In this document: positions 9,973 through 20,360 of the stretch, in pieces
Position numbering within the stretch: position 1 is the stretch's first letter
How the letters are laid out: each line of letters opens with the position of its first letter
From: Saccoglossus kowalevskii
Taxonomy: Eukaryota > Hemichordata > Enteropneusta > Harrimaniidae
Reading direction: 5' to 3'
Assembly: GCF_000003605.2 (NCBI RefSeq)
Contig: NW_003120425.1
Span: 63,998 to 106,113 of the forward strand
Length of the DNA: 42,116 bases
Notes under the pieces: model-generated
Database searches by the model: none
What the model was told of the DNA's origin: nothing
What the model saw: the letters and a program-made list of their open reading frames with translations, nothing else
Position numbers and translations under genes: made by a program

Positions 9973-11607
9973 TGGATTTCCTTTTAATACATTCTGCATA
10001 TCAACATTTGTAAGGCCACCTAGACGTGTCAATTCATTTTTTTGATTCCCTAGGCATATCAACATTTTAAGGCTATTTGTATCAACTAGTTTCTTTTGAT
10101 TCCCTAGGCATATCAACATTCTTGGTACCACGTGGATTATCAACTAGTTTCCTTTGATTGTATCAATTCATTTTTTTTTGGATTCCCTAGGAATATCAAC
10201 ATTCTTGAGGCCACCTTGATGCATCAACTAGTTTCTTTTGATTCCCTAGGCATATCAACATTTTTGAGGCCACCTAGATTTATCAACTAGTTTATTTTGA
10301 TTTCCTAGGGATATGAACATTCTTGAGGCCTCCTTGATTTATTAACAAGTTTCTTTTGTTTCCCTCGGCATATCAAAACTTGAGGACACCTAGATTATCA
10401 ACTAGTTTCTTTTGATTCCCTAGGCATATCAACATTTTTGAGGCCACCTAAATTATCAACTAGTTTCTTTTGATTCCCTAGGCATATCAGCATTCTTGAG
10501 GCCACCTAGATTATCAACTAGTTTCTTTTGATTCCCTAGGCATATCAAAACTTGAGGACACCTAGATTATCAACTAGTTTCTTTTGATTCCCTAGGCATA
10601 TCAACATTCTTGAGGCTACCTAGATTACCAACTAGTTTCTTTTGATTCCCTGGGCATATCAACATTTTTGAAGCCTCCTTGATTTATCAACAAGTGTCTT
10701 CTGTTTCCCTCAGCATATCAACACTTGAGGCCACCTAGATTACCAACTAGTTTCTTTTGACTTCCTAGGCATATCAACATTTTTGAGGCTACCTAGATTA
10801 TCAACTAGTTTCTTTTGACATCCTAGGCATATCAACATTCTTGAGGCTACCTAGATTACCAACTAGTTTCTTTTGACATCCTAGGCATATCAACATTCTT
10901 GAGGCTACCTAGATTACCAACTAGTTTCTTTTGATTCCCTAGGCATATCAGCATTCTTGAGGCCACCTAGGTTATCAAATAGTCTCCTTTGATTCTTTTA
11001 GGGTTATCGATATTCTTGAGGCCACCTGGATTATCAACTTGTTTCTTTTGATTCCCTAGGCATATCAACATTTTTAAGGCTATCTTTATCAACTAGTTTC
11101 TTTTGATTCCCAAGGCGTATCAACATTCTTGGGACCACCTGGATTATCAACTAGTTTCCTTTGATTCCCTAGACTTATCAATATTCTTGAGGCCACCTAG
11201 ATGTATCAATTCATTTTTTTTTTGGATTCCCTAGGAATATCAACATTCTTGAGGCCACCTTGATGCATCAACTAGTTTCTTTTGATTCCCTAGGCATATC
11301 AACATTTTTGAGGCCACCTAGATTTATCAACTAGTTTATTTTGATTTCCTAGGGATATGAACATTCTTGAGGCCTTCTTGATTTATTAACAAGTTTCTTT
11401 GGTTTCCCTCCGCTTATCAAAACTTGAGGACACCTAGATTATCAACTAGTTTCTTTTGATTCCCTAGGCATATCAACATTCTTGGGACCACCTGGATTAT
11501 CAATTAGTTTTCTTTGATTCCCTAAGCTTATCAATATTCTTGAGGCCACCTAGATTATCAACTAGTTTCTTATGATTCCCTAGGCATATCAACATGTTTA
11601 AGGCATA
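9973..11607 (+). repeat. Minisatellite, 58-bp period (variants ~55), about 28 copies, with higher-order structure
   Basis: A clean unit is 10393-10450; successive unit starts at 10393, 10451 and 10509 are 58 bp apart, then 10564 is 55 bp on. Most units carry two palindromic hexamers, ACTAGT (in CAACTAGTTTCTTTTGA) and CCTAGG (in ATTCCCTAGGCATATCAACA), then CTTGAGGCCACCTAGA. A variable set of units at 10160-10415 recurs almost identically at 11203-11465, about 1,043 bp (18 units) later, showing a large segmental duplication inside the array. Frames are interrupted; no coding role is suggested. Confidence 0.95.
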
Positions 11608-12406
11608 AAGAGGCATCTCTATGAACACAATGATACAGGATGCAATTTATTGGTTATGTGCACTGCAAATACTAAAAAAGTTGTGGCCTTAAAATTTTGC
11701 ACCTTCAAATTGCTTGATTTACAGTTAAATGCGATGGCCTCTATTCTTTTGTAATGTTTTTAAAGGAGAAAATAAGGTTTCATTGTGTTGCATTGTATGG
11801 TTTTGATGAGATCTGATTTTTGCTTCAGGACCAATTGCATATCTAGCTTTATAACACCTAAGAAAGTACTTAGTTGTAAGCTGTTCTATTGGTGCAGCTG
11901 GCACTACAGATAACATTGAAGCATACACATGTCTGTCTTTATTAGCACTCTGTACATTCAGTCTGCCATCTTAATGCACTGCTTTGCTGGTGTCTGCTTT
12001 TACTCATAAATCATATAGCTATGTAGTAATGCTTTTTTTATACACCTACTTTTAAGGAGATTGTGTTCAGATTACGAAGCTCCTGTCCCCGTGAGGTATT
12101 AAGGGACGGCCTTGGATATATAACTAAAATAAAACTCAATAAATTGATTATGGAAAAATACTTAAAAAAGGCAAAATATTTAAGTTTTGGTGGAAAGATT
12201 TATTGCAAAAGATTAATATACATAGTGTAGGGATTGTTTTGATTAATATATGTATGTTAGTGGTATGTGCCGTACATAATAGTGACTAGTGTTGTATGTG
12301 ATGGCAAATGGTGTGGTGCACAGAATAGCATGTGGTATTTGGCCTACATAAAAGCAAGTTTTGTGTGGCCTCCGTGAAAGTGAGTTGTTTGTGGCATATC
12401 TGAAAT
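11608..12406. other. Spacer between two minisatellites
   Basis: Unique-looking AT-rich sequence. The minus-strand ORF at 11725-11928 (67 codons) has no recognisable domain. No splice-bounded exon is convincing. Confidence 0.5.
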
Positions 12407-13545
12407 TAAATCAACTATTCCACAGTGCCATATTGGATTCAATCTTCTCTGTGTCACAATCCCCTATAGAATCAACTATTCCACAGTGTCATATTGGATT
12501 CAGTCTACTGTGTCACAATCCCCCATAGAATCAACTATTCCACAGTGCCATATTGGATTCAATCTACTGTGTCACAATCCCCTATAGAATCAACTATTCC
12601 ACAGTGTCATATTGGATTCAATCTACTGTGTCACAATCCCCTATAGAATCAACTATTCCACAGTGTCATATTGGATTCAGTCTACTGTGTCACAATCCCC
12701 TATAGAATCAACTATTCCACAGTGTCATATTGGATTCAGTCTACTGTGTCACAATCCCCTATAGAATCAACTATTCCACAGTGTCATATTGGATTCAATC
12801 TACTGTGTCACAATCCCCTATAGAATCAACTATTCCACAGTGTCATATTGGATTCAGTCTACTGTGTCACAATCCCCTATAGAATCAACTATTCCACAGT
12901 GCCATATTGGATTCAATCTACTGTGTCACAATCCCCAATAGAATCAACTATTCCACAGTGTCATATTGGATTCAATCTACTGTGTCACAATCCCCTATAG
13001 AATCAACTATTCCACAGTGTCATATTGGATTCAGTCTACTGTGTCACAATCCCCTATAGAATCAACTATTCCACAGTGTCATATTGGATTCAGTCTACTG
13101 TGTCACAATCCCCTATAGAATCAACTATTCCACAGTGTCATATTGGATTCAATCTACTCTGTCGCAATATCCCATAGAATCAACTCTTCCACAGTGCCAT
13201 ATTGGATTCAGTCTACTCTGTGTCACAATATCCCATAGAATCAACTATTCCACAGTGTCATATTGGATTCAGTCTACTGTGTCACAATCCCCTATAGAAT
13301 CAACTATTCCACAGTCTCATATTGGATTCAATCTACTCTGTCGCAATATCCCATAGAATCAACTCTTCCACAGTGCCACATTGGATTCAGTCCACTCTGT
13401 GTCACAATCTCCCATATAATCAACTATTCTACAGTGCCATATTGGATTCAGTCTACTCTGTCACAATATCCCATAGAATCAACTATTCCACAGTGCCATA
13501 TTGGATTCAATTTACTCTGTGTCACAATCTCACATAGAATCAACT
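12407..13545 (+). repeat. Minisatellite, 59-bp period, about 19 copies
   Basis: A clean unit is 12481-12539; CCACAGTG starts at 12481 and recurs at 12540. The unit includes CTATAGAATCAACTATTCCA, CAGTGTCATATTGGATTC and CTACTGTGTCACAATC. Units up to about 13140 are very homogeneous. Later units carry CTCTGTGTC or CTCTGTCGC variants and point changes, so the right end is more diverged. 59 is not a multiple of 3, so one strand reads the same unit in three frames in turn, giving ORFs of 71-110 codons with a 59-residue period. These are repeat artefacts. Each unit also holds inverted pairs GAATC/GATTC and CACAGT/ACTGTG. Confidence 0.95.
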
Positions 13546-15088
13546 CCTCTCATCCATCTCATGACACTGTAGGCCATTCATTATTGTTAAAATAACCTCG
13601 ACTGTGATACTTCATTCCATTAGATGAAATATTGCTGGCAATGCAAGAGTACATAACTAAACAAGTTGATTGGAACGGTGTCAAATGTATAGATACATGT
13701 AGCATGTCAGATTGTTATCTGAAAAAACTATCAATATGGGTATAACCATGAGTTTTTACTCTTAGTTAATGCACAGCATGTACATGTAAGTGACCTCAAC
13801 TGTACACCTTACATTTGTGATTTTGATAGTCATTTGTAATGCAGTTTGAGCAAAATTCATATTTCATTACTGCACGTACATGCAATGAGTTATGGGAAAT
13901 AACTTCCCATTGTATATAGTAGAAAACTATTATTTTCCTGAATAAAATGTCATTTTAAAAAAAATATATATTTTAAATATTTTAATATATCAAAATATTT
14001 CTTATCAATAATATAACTTTTTTATTCCATGTCACCAAGCAAAATTTCACGATATGAAGAAATCATATCACCATGGAAACAGAGCCAAAATCACTGACTC
14101 TTCCATTTTCCTTTTTTTTTTCATTCTAAGTATTCAAATTGGATTAAACCATATTACAATGGAAATTTAATGATGAAGAAAATGATGTATAATTGTCAAT
14201 TGAGCTGAAACCTTTGTAATACGTTATTTACATTGCTAGATGACAAACATACATCATATACATATACATGTATAACTTTAAGACTACATGTAATTAGTAT
14301 TCACTTCATGTATTCATTTCTCTTGATAACAAAGTAAAATAAAATGTAGAATTAGTGAGATTCCAAAGACACCTGGGATGTCTACTCTTGTCTCTAACCA
14401 CATAAAAATTGCATAACAAATCATGCTTCATTACTCACTATAGGCACTTTAAGTGAATATCTGAGGGTTAAAAAAATGCTACTTAATAGAGTAGAATGCT
14501 TGTAATGTGTTCTTAGAAAGAGATTCAAGTCACAAAATCATATCGTTTTGGAACATATTTTAATAATGTGTTCTACCCTTTTTTAAAATGCTGTGTTCCC
14601 ATTGGTCGATCAGTACCACACGCAGCTCTGTTATCATACAATAACTGGCCAGTGATTAAGGTCAATGGATGAACATACCGGTACTACTTGTAAAGAATGC
14701 GTGTGGCTGAACTATGTCAAACGTTTCCAGAATTTATTTATGATTTATTTAGAAATCCTTGGTACTGTCATTTACTGTTGAAACTTACATATGTAACAGA
14801 AATACACGCTGTCTATGATGCACTGCAATCATGATTTCTATATTCTCAAGCTACAACTACACACACATCCTTGTTTCTGCCTTAATTGTTTAATAATGAG
14901 CAGCGCTTTGTTCTTTATTCCATGAATTTTAAGTACATTTTCTACAGAAGTGTAAAAAAAACAAGAACATTAAGTCAACTTTGGCACCTTTTCTAGCAAT
15001 ATACTTAAACCATATTTTTGTTATAAATTATTGATCAGGACATGTATGAAATGGGAAATTATGTTTATTAAAGCTGGGTCACCACAAA
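13546..15088. other. AT-rich DNA without a recognised gene
   Basis: Contains several TACATGTA octamers (around 13697, 13779, 14265) and an AT-only patch near 13955-14000. No coding region or RNA gene supported. Confidence 0.5.
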
Positions 15089-15215
15089 GTCGTCACCTGC
15101 ACATGCGCCAGATGGCCATAGCTTGTCATTGTTTACAAACATGTGTCTACCCGTGAGCCTTTGCGTTTTTAGTGTGCGTGTGCGACTCATTCCCCATGCA
15201 TGCGCAGGTTACGAC
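15089..15215. promoter_or_regulatory. CpG-containing patch with an 18-bp inverted repeat and NRF1-like half-sites
   Basis: GTCGTCACCTGCACATGC (15089-15106) is inverted at GCATGCGCAGGTTACGAC (15198-15215) with 16 of 18 matches and a 91-bp spacer. ACATGCGCC and GCATGCGCAGG resemble halves of the NRF1 site, and CACCTG is an E-box. CpG is clearly denser here than in the surrounding AT-rich DNA. It could be a promoter for the short ORF at 15362, or a tiny TIR element. Neither is proven. Confidence 0.25.
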
Positions 15216-15361
15216 CCTCTCGCTTTATGTCTGAAATTCGTTAGTTTAAACACTGCTTGTCTCTGTATTCATTTAAATACCACTTTAATTTTCATATATC
15301 TGATGTCATTATGAATTTTAAGTTATACTCTCATAGTTTACAGCAGACACAGCAATGCAAA

Positions 15362-15481
15362 ATGAGCATGGCATCCTTTCGCCCGGAACGTAAAGCTGTC
15401 GTCTCATGTACTATTTCTATCCTTAGTGTATGTAAAAGATCCAGTTGTTCTTATTGCGAAGAGTTTCCATGGGACAACTGA
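15362..15481 (+). CDS. Short ORF or possible first coding exon, unknown
   Basis: ATG at 15362, with a second ATG in frame two codons on in a better context (AGCATGG). It reads MSMASFRPERKAVVSC and continues to TGA at 15479-15481. A strong donor-like AGT|GTATGTAA occurs at 15428, so the frame may leave by splicing after about 22 codons. No domain is recognised. Support comes from the CpG-containing patch 150-270 bp upstream, CpGs within the first 15 codons and the donor. Against it: the ORF is short and within chance range, and it overlaps a longer frame starting at 15257. Confidence 0.15.
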   Translation: MSMASFRPERKAVVSCTISILSVCKRSSCSYCEEFPWDN

Positions 15482-15694
15482 TGTATGTATTCCTTCCAAT
15501 GCATGTGTATGCTTGAGTTGTACATTTCTGAGTCTATAAATAGGGTTTGAATCTGTTGACTGGAAATGATTATAGCATTAGTAGTTAGTATAAATCTTAA
15601 ATTCAATAAATAATAAATAATATAATAATACAAACGACTTTCTAAATGTAGATGTGTATTTACAGGTATTTGTCAAAATCTTAATAAAAGTACA

Positions 15695-15908
15695 TACTGT
15701 GAAACCATTTATTTTCACTGGAATTAATTTTCGCTGAAAATACTTTTTAGGTATTTTGTATGGAATTTATTTTCACTGATATTTGGTGAGTTGAATGTAA
15801 AATATAGGAAAAAAGGTATATATTCGCTGGATTTTATTTTCACTGAATCATTCCTTCAGCGAAAATAGCGAAAATTAATTCCAAGCGAAAATAAAGTATT
15901 TTACAGTA
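15695..15908 (-). mobile_element. CTGTAAAA-ended palindromic MITE, inverted copy
   Basis: TA-flanked. Left end CTGTGAAACCATTTATTTTC (mutated arm), right end AAATAAAGTATTTTACAG-TA (intact arm). The interior, GAATCATTCCTTCAGCGAAA then TAGCGAAAATTAATTCC, is the reverse complement of the 9219 and 16146 copies. About 212 bp, non-coding. Confidence 0.85.
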
Positions 15909-16145
15909 TAGCCATAGAATTGTGTATGTTCAGGGTATGTAACAGATTAAATGCAAATAGTATTCCCTACAGACAATAATAATCTTTTATACAACAACAA
16001 AATTTCAATGTAGCTGCATAAAAAATTGCATGTTATTGTAAATGATTTATTTTTACCAGAGATGTGCCCTGGTTGTTACATCTAAAGTTTAATTTGATGT
16101 AAACATTTCAAATGTATCAAATACTGAGACTCTATATAAAATATA

Positions 16146-16358
16146 TACTGTAAAATACTTTATTTTCGCTTGGAATTTATTTTCGCTATTTTCGCTGAAG
16201 GGATGATTCCGTGAAAATAAAATCCAGCGAATATACTTTTTTTCCTATATTTCACATTAAACTCATCAAAAATCAGTGAAAATAAATTCCATACAAAATG
16301 CCCAAAATTCCATTTTCAGCGAAAATTAATTCCAGTGAAAATAAAGTATTCCACAGTA
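16146..16358 (+). mobile_element. CTGTAAAA-ended palindromic MITE, ~209 bp
   Basis: TA at 16146-16147, CTGTAAAATACTTTATTTTC as left arm, and GAAAATAAAGTATTCCACAG then TA as right arm. Same orientation as 9219-9430 and opposite to 15695-15908, which lies about 240 bp away. Non-coding. Confidence 0.85.
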
Positions 16359-18537
16359 AGTTAAATAGCCACCAACCACACCCCTACCCAAAAGTACAAG
16401 TGTACTATGAACATACATGTAGTATCTGTGTCTAGCATTTAATAATTTGTAGATGGAATTCTTTTACATACTCATTGTAACCAAAGTGTAAAACCTAACA
16501 ACTGTTTTTCTAGCACATGTAATTAATATCATATGTTCTACCTCGTTAGCAAACTTAAAAATTGCAATGAAAACAAAAATCAAACAAGATTGGTTGAAAA
16601 AGAATTTTTAGCCCAGAAATACTATGTCTGTGATTTTTGTTTTTAACTCCGATAATCAATATTATTGAGTTTTACTATTGATTATATTTATGTACACAAT
16701 GACATCATCAATATTGTTATTTTGGATGACTTCATCAAAAATTTTATCATTCATTCAGTTATGCCAATCATAGATTATGTTATGTGTTGGTGACTTTAAG
16801 AATACAACCATTACTTAATGCTAAAATACCTAACAATAGATCTTTTGATGTAGACAAATTTGTACGATTAATTTCTGAGCAACTCACAAACTGTCACAGC
16901 CATTCGTGTAATCGGTAATAATTGCACTTTAGTGCCATTTACCTAATTTGACGACTAAATTTATAATTACAATTTTGTCATTTTTTTACAGCAGTAATTT
17001 TCACATCACAAAAACTAACTGCTGAGTAATTACAAACTCACTAAAAAAAATAACACCTGTAATCATTTTTTCAGACATTTTCATTATTATTATTAGGCTC
17101 CTGCCAACGAATGATTTCGACAAATTAATTCTTACTCAAAATATGAGAAACTGAAAAAAATATTATGCATGCCTGTATTTTGTAAACTGCTGATAGTAAG
17201 GATATTGTTGATTAACAAAGAAATGTTGCCAATTCATCTGAGTTTTATTATGTTTCTACTTCATCCGTAAGCCTAAGCCAACTCATTGATATTTTTGGTT
17301 AAGCTAAGTAGTCTCAGTAATGGACATTAAAGTATTAAAGTTATAGTATTTCTGACTTTAATTGTTATACTAGGGGATCTGATTATTACTATTGAGTGAG
17401 ACAAGCTATTATCAGCGAGTAAATACTGTGCCCTGGGAATAGACTTACCTTATTACAGCTATACACCGATTTTTATACTACAATTTGTAAAGATACTCCC
17501 ATTACTATTGCTGCCATTAAGGAGTTGCACCCAGTCATTTCCAAACACTTTTCCGTTCTATTTGGAGTGGTTAATTTGACTTTGCTCTGCACAAGAAAGG
17601 ATTCACAGGTAATGTGTTCAGTGTTTGTTTGATTCCGGGACAAATTGGTTTGTGTCCTGCATGGAACTCTGTTTTTCTCAACCAATTTCTTAGACATAGA
17701 ATGTACTTATCACTGGCATTCTGATGAACTGCGGCAGCTTTTTCATATTGTGGTAAAAGTAAAAATTTTATAGAGAAGTTCTGAGCAAGGAAATGCATTT
17801 TTCAACAAAAATTTTCTTATCATATATTGTTGCATTTTCATGCATGCAACTTTTGAAGATTTTTCTTTTCAATTTTGAAGCTTTGTAGTAGATTAATCAT
17901 TTGGTAATATTTTAAGTGACTTTCATATCTTTTATGAGGCCTCAAGTGACAGGACACTTTGACTTTCACCACCTACATGTAGAATCAACTGAAAATATTT
18001 AAGCCAACATTTTTCCTTTTTATTATCTGAATATGCGTTTTCTTCCTTCAACTGGGAAGTGTTTTAAGAACATGAATTTTAACCATTGTGCATTATATCA
18101 TTTATCAAATAATACATTTTGAGTGAATTACCAAATTTAAGGCAATCCATTGTTGATCTTCAACATGGTGCCCACGTACATGTAGTTTGATCACTCATAT
18201 AAGCCTATGTTTTTCTTTTCCCATGATACATTCTCAGTAAAACTCAGATAGAATTGAATCCCACAGGATTTCTATTTCAAGTGAATGTTCTGTAAATTCT
18301 GTATTACTTACAAATTGTTTTTCTGTTTCATTACAATTTTAGATATTTTTATTTTTTTATTAAATTAATTATTTAATACTTGACGCCTTACAAACACATG
18401 TCAGTATTGGAAATAAAGTAATCAGTCATCAGGTCAGAGCCTCACAGAAAATTGTATGAATATCTGTTAGGTTCATTTGTCGTCGAAGCTGGCCGATCAA
18501 AGCTATAGTTAATAGGTGATTTAGCAATTTTTGTCGC
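16359..18537. other. AT-rich DNA without a recognised gene
   Basis: Two overlapping minus-strand frames of about 75 codons (17473-17697 and 17571-17798) have no recognisable domains. Acceptor-like tracts (TTTTTTTACAG near 16991, ATTTTTTCAG near 17075) have no matching donors. Nothing else supportable. Confidence 0.5.
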
Positions 18538-18625
18538 AATCTTCTGAAGGAAAGTGCAGACTATAAACTGGATTATTTTGTGAATTTGTGATGAAATGAG
18601 GGAACTGGTGGTGTTAAGATTGAGT
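18538..18625 (+). repeat. Dispersed repeat, copy of the right arm of 2152-2715
   Basis: ATCTTCTGAAGGAAAGTGCA followed by GACTATAAACTGGATTATTT, TGTGATGAAATGAGGG and a decayed GTTAAGATTGA end. It aligns along its length with 2638-2715 and inverted with 1-56. Confidence 0.8.
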
Positions 18626-18944
18626 ATACACCCAACTCATTGCTTGTTAACCATTCATACATGTGCATTGTTGTACCTTTATTTTTTAAGTGTTTTTTTC
18701 TACTTTTTGTTAATTTTGGACAAATATACATATTAATTTATGCAGATTTATTTTGAAAAAGGAAACTTTCATTTATTTTTGCTTTGGTTAAAATTGAACC
18801 AAAAGATGTTAAATAAGACAAACTTCTGAAGAAATTTGTCTGTCATCCTTTTAATACAAATACATTCTATTAATTTAAACAAATTTGCTGTACTTTTCAT
18901 ATTGATGAAGTACGTGGTACTATATTTGCTCTATTACAGATGCA

Positions 18945-19073
18945 TTTCTATGGCGAAAATAAATCATATTTCAATTATTCTGTGTATGCAATTTTGTGTT
19001 TATATGGTGTCTATTGGAGATGTGCTTCTAATAGAACAAATACAATTTCATTAAAATAAACATTAATGTCCAG
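18945..19073 (+). repeat. Dispersed repeat, copy 2 of 2 (partner 281-420)
   Basis: Shares TCTATGG-GAAAATAA, TATTGGAGATGTGCTTCTA, an ATTAAAATAAACAT block and the final GTCCAG with 281-420. The overlapping 72-codon frame at 18836-19054 is not kept in the other copy, so it is not taken as coding. Confidence 0.6.
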
Positions 19074-20187
19074 GTACCATACATAGAGGTTAAGATTAAG
19101 AAGAAAGAAAAAATAATAATTGGTTTTTGCAGTTATGTGTTTACTACCTATCAAACTGATGGCATTCAATTCTCATTGTCTTCAATGTTTGGAATGTTTT
19201 TACAAATTGCATCATGGGAAATTTTGAAAAAAACAGGAACCTAACTTTTAGAAATGTAATTCTGTCTATATTTCTAAAGCAATACACAGAATGATAAGCA
19301 TAACCAAATTTGTATAATACAAATGCAGATTACTGTTGAACATGTATGTTTAGATAGCTGCTTATTCAGCTAATCTGTAATTTCACCAATTCAAGATGTA
19401 GCTCATCTAAAAAAGAAACTATACTGTGGGCGAGATTGTTGGCCTTTTGGCTAAATTGATTGTGTCACTGGATACATTGAGTCTAATTCGCTAAAATAGC
19501 ATAACTATTTCAGGGTGTTTTATAGTATCTTCTCTGCATTTCCCGCTTTCCAGTAAAACAAGGAAAGATTCTGTTTTCTGGAAATAAAATGTGTTGTCTC
19601 AGTTTAAAAGCACATGACCACCAAAATCAAAGACAAATTTTATTTGCGTTACTTCAGCAGAAATTAAAATCAGAATGATATTTTATTTTTGCCGTAATAT
19701 AAATGAGGAGGGAGTGAAGCAAAAATTGTCTGTTGTGTTGTTGTTGTCGTCCCCATCGTTAACTCTGTTTCTTGTGGTTACAATAAGCATTTCTGATTTG
19801 ATTATTCTCAAATTTGGATATAATATTACTCGTTCAATTTATTTAATTTTGAAGATTTTTGCAAAGATGTAACTTAAATTTATCATCTTCTTTCTGTTAC
19901 AATTTACCTTTATATCATCACAGCGAGCTAATAACACATAGCCAGTCTTGTTTGCGGCATCCTTATTTCTTATCTGTTATTTAATATCTAGATTCTCACT
20001 GGGCAAGGTTGTAGTAGTATGTTCAAAGTTATAGTTCATTTACCAGTTTTTATGGAATGATAAAATGCCTAGTATATGACTTCTTTCTTTTTTTTATGCT
20101 TTTTATTGCCTTGAAAATGTTCAATATTTAAAACTGACTTGAATACATACTTCATTCTTGAATACATTTTCTTCTTTCTCTCTGTAG
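19074..20187. other. AT-rich DNA without a recognised gene
   Basis: A 14-base identity to the U2 snRNA 5' hairpin at 19441-19454 was examined and rejected. The 65-codon ORF at 19675-19872 is hydrophobic but AT-driven and unsupported. The 3' edge is a long pyrimidine tract ending CTCTGTAG. Confidence 0.5.
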
Positions 20188-20360
20188 ACTGTCATACTTC
20201 TTTTCATTCTGTGCCTGTGCCTTAGCACAGTGACTAGTTGACAATGTCATTCACATCTAAAGATAAAAAAATGGCGTTGTTTGCTGCTGTTGTAATTGAA
20301 TATGTATATATCCCTTTTAATAAAACAACTTATGGGCGACATTGTCACAGCAGATTGTGA
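20188..20360 (+). other. Candidate exon with an in-frame start codon
   Basis: It follows a strong acceptor, TTCTTCTTTCTCTCTGTAG, ending at 20187. An ATG at 20244 in good context (A at -3, GACAATG) opens 38 codons starting MSFTSKDKKMALFAAVVIEY and stopping at TGA 20358-20360. A moderate donor, AATAT|GTATAT, at 20304 would end the exon at 20303 (116 bp) after about 20 codons. No homology recognised. The acceptor is better than most in the window; the donor is weak. Confidence 0.2.

Noticed and set aside
9952-10143. Minus-strand 63-codon ORF with repeated MLICLGNQK
   Set aside because: Lies inside the 58-bp array and reflects its unit.
13084-13595. ORFs of 71-110 codons with a repeating SYWIQST/PIES/CHIGF pattern
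   Set aside because: They are the 59-bp minisatellite read in three successive frames; no start context, no domain, and the period is exactly that of the DNA repeat.
19441-19454. GGCCTTTTGGCTAA, identical to the 5' hairpin region of U2 snRNA
   Set aside because: Identity ends after 14 bases; the branch-point region, Sm site and later stem-loops are not found downstream. Chance or a tiny relic.
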